IMG/VR virus record: IMGVR_UViG_3300021962_009340
Span: 1-21,238 of that record
Source of the DNA: a virus
Length of the DNA stretch: 21,238 nt
Direction: 5' to 3' (one strand)
This document shows, one piece after another, positions 14,785-20,342 of this stretch. A program made the translations under genes and the position numbers. The number at the start of each line of letters is the position of its first letter. Position 1 is the stretch's first letter. The notes under the pieces are model-generated. The model was given only the letters and a program-made list of their open reading frames with translations. It ran no database searches and had not been told where the DNA came from.

Positions 14785-15768
14785 ATGGCAAGTCTAGCAG
14801 ATATCCGTGCCCGTCTCGCGGCACAAGAAAGTAAGAAATCAAATCAGGGTCAACGTACTCAATCAGATAACGCAATCTATCCTCATTGGAATATGGAAGA
14901 AGGCACTACTGCCACTATCCGTTTTCTTCCAGACGCAAATAGTTCAAATACATTTTTCTGGGTAGAACGTCAGATCATCAAGTTGCCATTCAATGGCGTA
15001 AAGGGTGATCCCAACATGAAGCAAGTCATCGTTCAAGTCCCATGCGTAGAAATGTATGGTGATAACTGCCCGATCTTGGCAGAAGTTCGTCCTTGGTATA
15101 AAGACGATACTCTAAAAGAAATGGCAAACAAATATTGGAAGAAGCGCAGTTATCTCTTTCAAGGTTTTGTTCGCCAGAACCCAATCGGCAATGATGTAAC
15201 TCCTGCGAACCCGATTCGTAGATTCGTCATCAGCCCACAAATTTTCACAATCATCAAAGCAAGTTTGATGGATGTTGAAATGGAAAACATTCCTACTGAT
15301 TATTTGAATGGTACAGATTTCAACGTCAAAAAGACTAGCAAGGGTGGTTATGCTGATTATTCAACTAGTAACTGGGCACGCCGTGAAAGCCCATTGACTG
15401 AAGCAGAGCAGGCTGCTATCGAGGCTCATGGTCTTTTCAATCTTGCTGACTTCTTGCCCAAGAAGCCCAGCGAATCAGAGTTGCGTGTCATCAAAGAAAT
15501 GTTTGAGGCTTCAGTAGATGGTAAGCCTTATGACAATGACAAGTGGGGCGCATACTATCGTCCATATGGTCTTGAGGCTCCTGCAGGCGCAGCCGCTGCT
15601 CCGCATGTGACTGAGACTACTACTTTGAATGTTTCTGCAAAGAAGCAAGTAGTCGAAGACGATGAACCAGAGTCAAAGAGTGAACCCGTAGTTGTTCCTA
15701 AGAGTACTTCTAGCGATAAGGCACAGGACATTTTAGCGATGATCCGTGCGAGACAGCAGAAGGGCTAA
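14785..15768 (+). CDS. 32: single-stranded DNA-binding protein, T4 gp32-like
   Basis: Replication and recombination SSB of 327 aa (T4 gp32 is 301). The basic N-terminal arm (MASLADIRARLAAQESKK) corresponds to the cooperativity (B) domain. The core OB-fold carries IYPHWNMEEG, RQIIKLPFNG and KYWKKRSYLFQGFV. The acidic C-terminal domain (EDDEPESKSE, about 290-300, then a short helix DILAMIRAR) is the partner-binding tail. In the region of T4's zinc knuckle only two Cys are seen (C87 and C95 in CPIL); the CPxC second cysteine is replaced by Leu, so zinc binding is probably lost or uses other ligands. Strong AGGAG RBS. It is followed by uvsX and uvsY, its partners in strand exchange. Confidence 0.92.
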   Translation: MASLADIRARLAAQESKKSNQGQRTQSDNAIYPHWNMEEGTTATIRFLPDANSSNTFFWVERQIIKLPFNGVKGDPNMKQVIVQVPCVEMYGDNCPILAEVRPWYKDDTLKEMANKYWKKRSYLFQGFVRQNPIGNDVTPANPIRRFVISPQIFTIIKASLMDVEMENIPTDYLNGTDFNVKKTSKGGYADYSTSNWARRESPLTEAEQAAIEAHGLFNLADFLPKKPSESELRVIKEMFEASVDGKPYDNDKWGAYYRPYGLEAPAGAAAAPHVTETTTLNVSAKKQVVEDDEPESKSEPVVVPKSTSSDKAQDILAMIRARQQKG

Positions 15769-15771
15769 TAA

Positions 15772-15810
15772 AGTTTGGGGAGAGGTAAAACTCTCCCCTC
15801 TCCTAAACTG
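15772..15810 (+). other. stem-loop with two alternative pairings after gp32
   Basis: GGGGAGAG (15777-15784), loop GTAAAA, CTCTCCCC (15791-15798): a strong 8-bp GC-rich stem. A second CTCTCC copy followed by TAAACT (to 15810) can instead pair with AGTTT-GGGGAGAG from 15772, with one bulge. The two folds exclude each other. No U-run follows, so it may be a 3'-end stabiliser or partial attenuator between gp32 and the downstream genes. The RBS of the next gene (GAGG) lies immediately after it. Confidence 0.5.
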
Positions 15811-15821
15811 AGGAAACTACC

Positions 15822-16058
15822 ATGACACTACCAGACGAAAGATACCGCGCACTAAAGCAAGGGAAAAAACTACTAGAAGAGTTATGCGATCCGGGTAAGA
15901 CGCCCCGTGTGCCGTCTATCGTCCGTGATCGTGCCCGTGGTGCATTAAGACACTATCCAAATGACTATGAGATTGATCGTATCGCGGACAGTTGTCCTGA
16001 TATGCTTGACAAAATAGCATTCAATGATAGAATTGCTAAACGAAATATTTTGAAATAA
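15822..16058 (+). CDS. BPSL0761-family-like small protein
   Basis: Protein of 78 aa with LPDERYRALKQGKKLLEEL near the start, then DPGKTPRVPSIVRDRARGALRHYP (23-46). The DERxRA...TPRVP...R..A...LRHYP pattern is what I remember as the BPSL0761 family of small proteins in proteobacteria and their phages; function not known. It is a basic, helical, soluble protein, so nucleic-acid binding is possible. It lies between gp32 and uvsX and has a GAGG RBS, so it is probably made with the replication genes. The presence of this family fits a proteobacterial host. Confidence 0.7.
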   Translation: MTLPDERYRALKQGKKLLEELCDPGKTPRVPSIVRDRARGALRHYPNDYEIDRIADSCPDMLDKIAFNDRIAKRNILK

Positions 16059-16067
16059 GAGGAATAT

Positions 16068-16265
16068 ATGGCTAAAAATATAATCAATGAAAATTTCAGC
16101 ATGAACTATCGCAGTTCAGACAATCACAATGGTGATACTGTAGCCGATGTGAGTATGAGTTTTGACAACCCCAAAGATGATTCAATTGTTATCACGCGAT
16201 TGAATACTTGGCTGAAGGCCATAGGTCGCGATAATATTGAAGTCAAACTAAAGGCAGTAAAGTAA
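16068..16265 (+). CDS. hypothetical protein, 65 aa
   Basis: Short protein with a beta-rich first half (DTVADVSMSFDNP) and a helical second half containing ITRLNTWLKAIG. No known motif. It has a GAGGAA RBS, starts 9 nt after the previous gene and ends 1 nt before the uvsX start, so it is co-expressed with the recombination genes. I do not recognise the family. Confidence 0.65.
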   Translation: MAKNIINENFSMNYRSSDNHNGDTVADVSMSFDNPKDDSIVITRLNTWLKAIGRDNIEVKLKAVK

Positions 16266-16266
16266 C

Positions 16267-17325
16267 ATGGCGAAACCATTCGATGTTAGTAAATTTAGAA
16301 AAGATATTACCAAGAGTATTGAAGGTCTCAGTATTGGTTTCAATGATCCTACTGATTGGATCAGTACCGGTAACCACGCTCTCAATTATCTTATTAGCGG
16401 AGACTTTAACAAGGGAGTCCCACTAGGTAAGGTAACTGTATTCGCAGGTGAATCAGGTTCAGGCAAATCATATATTTGCTCAGGCAATCTTGTTCGTCAC
16501 GCACAACAGCAAGGCATTTTCGTTGTACTGGTTGATACTGAAAACGCACTTGATGAAGATTGGTTGAAGGCATTAGATGTAGATACTAGCGAAGATAAGT
16601 TGTTGAAACTAAACATGGCAATGATTGATGACGTTGCTAAGACTATTAGTGAGTTTATGAAAAATTATAAACTTTTACCAGCGGAAGACAAGCCGAAGGT
16701 ATTGTTTATCATTGACAGTCTTGGTATGTTGTTGACTCCAACTGATGTCAATCAGTTTGAAGCAGGTGACATGAAGGGTGACATGGGTCGTAAACCTAAG
16801 GCATTGACTTCACTTGTTCGCAACTGTGTCAACATGTTTGGATCACATAATGTTGGTCTAGTCGCAACGAATCACACATATGCTAGCCAAGATATGTTTG
16901 ATCCAGATGACAAGATCAGTGGTGGTCAAGGCTTCATCTATGCTTCAAGTATTGTCGTTGCTATGAAGAAACTCAAACTCAAGGAAGATGATGAAGGCAA
17001 CAAGATCAGCGAAGTGCGTGGTATTCGTAGTGCCTGTAAGGTTATGAAAACACGTTACGCAAAGCCATTTGAAAGTGTTCAAGTCAAGATTCCTTATGAG
17101 ACAGGCATGAATCCTTACAGTGGTTTGCTTGATCTATTTGAAAAGGCAAATATTCTTACTAAGGAAGGTAATCGTTTAGCATATACTTGTAATGACGGAA
17201 CTGTACTAAAGTTCTTCCGCAAAGGTTGGGAAAGCAATGAAGATAATTGCCTCGACAAAGTAATGTCAGAATATCAAAACCGTGAAACAAAGATAAGTAA
17301 TACAAATTCTGTAACGGAGGAATGA
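16267..17325 (+). CDS. uvsX: UvsX recombinase (RecA/Rad51 family)
   Basis: T4 UvsX-type strand-exchange protein, 352 aa (T4: about 390). Walker A is GESGSGKS (61-68), Walker B VLFIID (145-150), preceded by VVLVDTENALDEDWL, the expected switch region. LVATNHTYASQDMFDPDDKISGGQG is the RecA-family loop 2/DNA-binding region. It forms filaments on ssDNA coated with gp32 and drives recombination-dependent replication, loaded by UvsY, whose gene lies 259 nt downstream. It ends with a short hydrophilic tail. Nothing is missing from the ATPase core. Confidence 0.95.
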   Translation: MAKPFDVSKFRKDITKSIEGLSIGFNDPTDWISTGNHALNYLISGDFNKGVPLGKVTVFAGESGSGKSYICSGNLVRHAQQQGIFVVLVDTENALDEDWLKALDVDTSEDKLLKLNMAMIDDVAKTISEFMKNYKLLPAEDKPKVLFIIDSLGMLLTPTDVNQFEAGDMKGDMGRKPKALTSLVRNCVNMFGSHNVGLVATNHTYASQDMFDPDDKISGGQGFIYASSIVVAMKKLKLKEDDEGNKISEVRGIRSACKVMKTRYAKPFESVQVKIPYETGMNPYSGLLDLFEKANILTKEGNRLAYTCNDGTVLKFFRKGWESNEDNCLDKVMSEYQNRETKISNTNSVTEE

Positions 17326-17329
17326 TAGA

Positions 17330-17581
17330 ATGAGTATTACTGTTATAGCAGAGGTATGGCGTGCCTTGAAGTTAGAAATCGACGAGAATAATCTTCCAGA
17401 TGCGGCTGAATCTCTCATCAATGTTTTAGTCGATAATGATTATGATACTGCTGAAATCAAAGAAGCATTTCGCAGAGAAACGGTTGTCATCGATGCATTA
17501 CGTGATTATAACTCACAATATGAAGAAGAATTTGAAGAAGAATATGAAGAGGATGAAGACTTAGAAGATGATGAATGGTGA
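17330..17581 (+). CDS. small acidic-tailed protein between uvsX and uvsY
   Basis: Protein of 83 aa: a helical N-terminal domain (about 1-60; AEVWRALKLEIDENNLPDAAESL) and an extremely acidic C-terminus of about 20 residues, almost all Glu/Asp with Tyr/Phe (from YNSQYEEEF on). Such tails mimic DNA or bind SSB and recombinase surfaces. Placed between UvsX and UvsY, it could regulate recombinase loading, but this is only context. GGAGG RBS at the end of uvsX; the next start is 3 nt after its stop. Family not recognised. Confidence 0.7.
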   Translation: MSITVIAEVWRALKLEIDENNLPDAAESLINVLVDNDYDTAEIKEAFRRETVVIDALRDYNSQYEEEFEEEYEEDEDLEDDEW

Positions 17582-17584
17582 TAA

Positions 17585-18043
17585 GTGAACTGGTACACCA
17601 AAATCACAACTGATCTGTCTCATATTCCTGATTTCATAGCACACTATGAATCAGAATTAGAGCAAGCAAAATGGGACTGTAGGGTAGGTGGAAAGGTAGA
17701 AAAAAATATCTCAAACCTACCCGGCATCACAGAACAGCGTTTCAATCAATTACAAGAGATTGAAGCGGTGTTGAATTATCTCAATATACAATTGCGCAAA
17801 TTGCGCAGGAAATATTTCCAGAAATACTTAGAAGGATACAACAGAGCCCTTACGAGCCGTGATGCTGAGAAGTATACTGACGGTGAAGATGAAGTCATTG
17901 ACTTTGAAGTATTGATCAACGAAGTCGCGTTATTGAGAAATAAGTGGCTTGGCATCATGAAAGGTCTTGATAGCAAGCAGTGGCAACTAGGCCATATCGT
18001 AAGGTTACGTACAGCCGGCATGGAAGATGTCACGGTTAGCTAA
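17585..18043 (+). CDS. uvsY: UvsY recombination mediator
   Basis: Protein of 152 aa (T4 UvsY 137 aa). The first part is acidic and helical (DLSHIPDFIAHYESELEQAKWDC), followed by LPGITEQRFNQLQEIEAVLNYLN and a basic helix LRKLRRKYFQKYLEGYNRALTSRDAEKY, the pattern of UvsY proteins. It forms a ring-like oligomer that displaces gp32 and loads UvsX on ssDNA. The start is GTG at 17585, 3 nt after the preceding stop; the coding frame begins NWYTKI, matching family N-termini. It is in the same transcript as uvsX. Assignment rests on motif pattern plus synteny. Confidence 0.85.
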   Translation: MNWYTKITTDLSHIPDFIAHYESELEQAKWDCRVGGKVEKNISNLPGITEQRFNQLQEIEAVLNYLNIQLRKLRRKYFQKYLEGYNRALTSRDAEKYTDGEDEVIDFEVLINEVALLRNKWLGIMKGLDSKQWQLGHIVRLRTAGMEDVTVS

Positions 18044-18045
18044 GT

Positions 18046-18315
18046 ATGAATACACAGATAGTTACCGATCTCATTTGTACATACTTATATAATAAGCGCG
18101 TATATTTGGATAGTGACATTGATATAGTAGATCATGTAGATAGATATCTACAATATAGGTCTTTATATTTTGACTATTGCGGCCATGAAATCGAAATAAG
18201 GATACATAACGCGAAATTTATAGAAATAAAAGTCAGGGGAGAATTCGGCTGTGTTTGTGATTGTATACAAAAAGTTAGAAAAGAGATAGATAGATTATCA
18301 TTCTATAGGTTTTAG
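18046..18315 (+). CDS. hypothetical protein, 89 aa
   Basis: Protein of 89 aa, Tyr- and Ile-rich with four cysteines (including CVCDC near residues 69-73). N-terminal helix TDLICTYLYNKRVYLD, then DIDIVDHVDRYLQYRSLYFDYCG. The sampled composition is markedly AT-rich (about 27% GC), as in the SGNH-like gene after it. No RBS beyond weak purines in the uvsY end. I do not recognise the family, and the closely spaced cysteines could bind a metal. Confidence 0.6.
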   Translation: MNTQIVTDLICTYLYNKRVYLDSDIDIVDHVDRYLQYRSLYFDYCGHEIEIRIHNAKFIEIKVRGEFGCVCDCIQKVRKEIDRLSFYRF

Positions 18316-18317
18316 CC

Positions 18318-19184
18318 ATGGGAATTCTAAACACAGCAAGGCACAGAATTAGAAAAGTTGCACAAGAAAACACGATCGGAAACAAGATAAATCCTGCTGA
18401 TTATGATAGAGTGATTTCTTATGGGTGCAGTTTTACAGCAGGGGACGAGATCGCTGATCACATCTTGCTGAACAAGACATTTGAAGAAACTAACATACTA
18501 AAAGAAAACTTCTTCAACCAAGTTCAGTTTTACGAACATTATAAAATCAAGATACCCAATGAGACGATGTATAAAAACGCTTGGGCCGGGCAAGTAGCAA
18601 AACTTTTAGGTCTGCCTATTGAATCCCGGGCATATCCTGGTTATTCTCTCAAACAGACATTTTTTCAACTTTACGCAGACTATAAAAATAATAAGATTGG
18701 TCCTAGGGACCTAGTATTAGTAGGGCTGACTGGGCCAACGCGATTAGTCTGGTTCGAAAAAAGCAAAAGAAGCCTAGACTCTGCGCCACTACATAATTAT
18801 ATTGATTTGAAAAATCTTTCAAGCGACGGACAGTTGTCTATTATGAATTTGTTTGACGATAATATATTAGCGTTTGACTATTTTAGTAGTTTGAATAACA
18901 TCCAACAACTAAAAAACTATATGAACATACGCATACAACCTATGACTGTAAGTAACACTATAGGTACTAAAGAGTTTATAATGAAAGATACTTTGAACCC
19001 GGAAATCTTTCGATACTGTCTTAACGTATGGGAAGATGCCCGAAGCATCATCTTGCTTCCTAAAGTTTTCTTGAAAGATAAAGTAATTGACCCTAACATA
19101 ACTTTATGCAAATACAAACATCCTCCTTTGCAGTCGCATATAGAGTTAGCAATACAGATCATCGATAGGTGTGTCACAGAATGA
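18318..19184 (+). CDS. SGNH/GDSL-type hydrolase-like protein
   Basis: Protein of 288 aa with an SGNH block I motif: SYGCSFTAGDE (34-44), nucleophile S38. RAYPGYSLKQ (104-113) fits block II, LVLVGLTGPTR (132-142) the block III region, and KHPPLQSHIELA (267-278) block V, with H268 as the likely catalytic His; a clear Asp partner at D-x-x-H is absent. Members hydrolyse esters, often O-acetyl groups on sugars, or act as sugar acetyl-esterases/transferases. It has no signal peptide, so it would act inside the cell or in the particle. It is AT-rich like the epimerase-cassette radical SAM gene, which hints at a common type of origin. Activity is not certain because the third catalytic residue is not evident. 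Confidence 0.7.
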   Translation: MGILNTARHRIRKVAQENTIGNKINPADYDRVISYGCSFTAGDEIADHILLNKTFEETNILKENFFNQVQFYEHYKIKIPNETMYKNAWAGQVAKLLGLPIESRAYPGYSLKQTFFQLYADYKNNKIGPRDLVLVGLTGPTRLVWFEKSKRSLDSAPLHNYIDLKNLSSDGQLSIMNLFDDNILAFDYFSSLNNIQQLKNYMNIRIQPMTVSNTIGTKEFIMKDTLNPEIFRYCLNVWEDARSIILLPKVFLKDKVIDPNITLCKYKHPPLQSHIELAIQIIDRCVTE

Positions 19185-19375
19185 TTCCTATGCGTAACAT
19201 ACTTGAGCGGTGTTTGGCTTTATGCGAAAGCATGAATCTAGAAGATTTACAAAAATATCCTGAAGCCAGTTATCTGATTCCAATGTTACATGATGCGCTA
19301 GAGCAAGAAGAAAAATGCACACATGTATTTGTAGAACACACCTGCATAGGTTGCGGATTTACCCAAAAGTTCTAA
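19181..19375 (+). CDS. small protein with zinc-ribbon-like C-terminus, 64 aa
   Basis: Start taken at ATG 19181, which overlaps the previous stop as ATGA, rather than the ATG at 19169, which would add four residues. The C-terminal half has CTHVFVEHTCIGCGF, giving Cys, His, His, Cys, Cys spaced like a tiny zinc-binding unit. The N-terminal half is helical (RNILERCLALCESMNLEDLQKYPEASYLIP). Role unknown; zinc binding is inferred from spacing only. Confidence 0.6.
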   Translation: MIPMRNILERCLALCESMNLEDLQKYPEASYLIPMLHDALEQEEKCTHVFVEHTCIGCGFTQKF

Positions 19376-19381
19376 ATTAGC

Positions 19382-19421
19382 TTGACACAATATCTAGTAT
19401 CGTGTAATCTATATCTTGTGT
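19382..19421 (+). promoter_or_regulatory. sigma70-like promoter with 37-nt dyad
   Basis: TTGACA (19382-19387) followed by TGTAAT (19403-19408, 15-nt gap) or TAATCT (19405-19410, 17-nt gap). ACACAA (19385-19390) and TTGTGT (19416-19421) are perfect complements at the ends of a 37-nt dyad whose inner parts pair imperfectly. The dyad's length and position relative to TTGACA are the same as at 14670. Confidence 0.55.
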
Positions 19422-19443
19422 TCAATAAATGTAGGAGATAATC

Positions 19444-19656
19444 ATGACCGTTCGTAGTCGCGTTTTGCTGAATATGTTCCTCACCGTTGCAGGGACTGTG
19501 GGCACTATTCTGGGTTTGCAGTTCTTTTTTGGGGATTATGGCATCATCATCTTTTGGTCTGGTCTATTAGCGTATCTGCTATACATCATGTATCATGTAC
19601 AGGTCGGAATCGCTACCAGGAAACAGCAAGACCTAGTTGACAAACTCAAGGAGTAA
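19444..19656 (+). CDS. small membrane protein, 70 aa
   Basis: Two hydrophobic helices (about 9-29 and 33-50) separated by a short FFGDYG turn, and a basic-to-amphipathic C-terminal tail (TRKQQDLVDKLKE). Arg residues at 4 and 6 suggest the N-terminus stays in the cytoplasm. It has a strong AGGAG RBS and its own promoter, and is followed by a terminator, so it is a single-gene early unit. Small early membrane proteins of T4-like phages often alter host membrane functions or block superinfection; nothing here tells which. Confidence 0.7.
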   Translation: MTVRSRVLLNMFLTVAGTVGTILGLQFFFGDYGIIIFWSGLLAYLLYIMYHVQVGIATRKQQDLVDKLKE

Positions 19657-19679
19657 TAGGACCGTTTTATAGCGCATGG

Positions 19680-19716
19680 ACGGGGGTAAGTCATAGACAG
19701 ACATATCCCCGTTTTC
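19680..19716 (+). terminator. Rho-independent terminator
   Basis: ACGGGGGTA (19680-19688) pairs with TATCCCCGT (19704-19712) over 9 bp with one G-U pair, around a 15-nt loop, and is followed by TTTTC. It closes the small membrane-protein transcript. Confidence 0.7.
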
Positions 19717-19764
19717 TTCCGCTTATATCCAGGCCTATTAGGTCCTAGACGGCTATGTAAGTTA

Positions 19765-19817
19765 TTGATTTATATGGAATTATAGTTCTTGACCTAGGCC
19801 TAGTTTGGGCATATACT
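19765..19817 (+). promoter_or_regulatory. early promoter with conserved upstream box
   Basis: TTGACC (19789-19794), 17-nt spacer, TATACT (19812-19817). Upstream box TTGATTTATA-N5-TTATAGTT (19765-19787) is shared with the promoter at 20281 at identical spacing. A 10-bp palindrome CTAGGCCTAG (19794-19803) sits just inside the -35 and could be an operator. No gene lies in 19657-19845 apart from this and the preceding terminator. Confidence 0.75.
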
Positions 19818-19845
19818 ATCTATACAGTTGATTGAAGGAGTTTTT

Positions 19846-20055
19846 ATGAGCATTGACAAGCGACATGGTGGACCTTATGATCGTGGATCGGCTGACGCAT
19901 ATTATCGTCGCCCGTTCAAGCCCCACTATTACAAGGGTGCTACAGGGTCTAGTGAGTTGGTCACTGAAGATGACATGACCGACGAGGAAATTCTTGAATA
20001 TAACACGGGTTTTACGGAACAAGTAGAGTCTGGTACTTTCAAGGAGTGGGAATAA
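19846..20055 (+). CDS. conserved small protein (KRHGGPYDRGSADAYY family)
   Basis: Protein of 69 aa. I chose ATG 19846 (AAGGAG RBS 9 nt upstream) over the in-frame ATG at 19828. The N-terminus MSIDKRHGGPYDRGSADAYY followed by PHYYKG is a pattern I recognise from small proteins in phages and proteobacteria, with a conserved MTDEEI..YN.GF segment near the C-terminus, also present here (DMTDEEILEYNTGF). Function unknown. Soluble, acidic C-terminal part. Early expression from the promoter just upstream. Confidence 0.75.
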   Translation: MSIDKRHGGPYDRGSADAYYRRPFKPHYYKGATGSSELVTEDDMTDEEILEYNTGFTEQVESGTFKEWE

Positions 20056-20056
20056 T

Positions 20057-20260
20057 ATGGGATATCGCATACTGAGCGACCATGATCGTAAGTGGCAACC
20101 CCGAAAAGGTCTAGAAGGTCCCTTCTATTACCCGAACGGACAGGTGTTGTATTACGATCCTAAGGCTGGTCAGTACTGGGATCCTACTACGGACTTCTAC
20201 GTGCCCAACGGCACTGTAGCAGAATTGAAGAATGAGTTTTTCGGCATTCTAAGTCGTTGA
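20057..20260 (+). CDS. hypothetical protein, 67 aa
   Basis: Short protein rich in Tyr, Pro, Gly and Asp, with two similar aromatic segments: GPFYYPNGQVLYYDP (21-35) and GQYWDPTTDFYVPNG (38-52). The repeat of aromatic-Asp-Pro and YxPNG units suggests a small beta structure made of two related hairpins. Co-transcribed with the preceding gene (1-nt gap, GGAG RBS inside its end). Family not recognised. Confidence 0.65.
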   Translation: MGYRILSDHDRKWQPRKGLEGPFYYPNGQVLYYDPKAGQYWDPTTDFYVPNGTVAELKNEFFGILSR

Positions 20261-20308
20261 TTTATAAAGGTTTATAGTTGTTGACTCTGCCTGTCAATTT
20301 GCTATAAT
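20257..20308 (+). promoter_or_regulatory. strong early promoter
   Basis: TTGACT (20281-20286), 16-nt spacer, perfect TATAAT (20303-20308). Upstream box TTGATTTATA (20257-20266) and TTATAGTT (20272-20279) match the promoter at 19789 base for base with the same spacing. The box begins inside the stop region of the preceding gene. Confidence 0.85.
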
Positions 20309-20342
20309 AGTTATATTGATTGTTGACTAACGGAGTATATGT

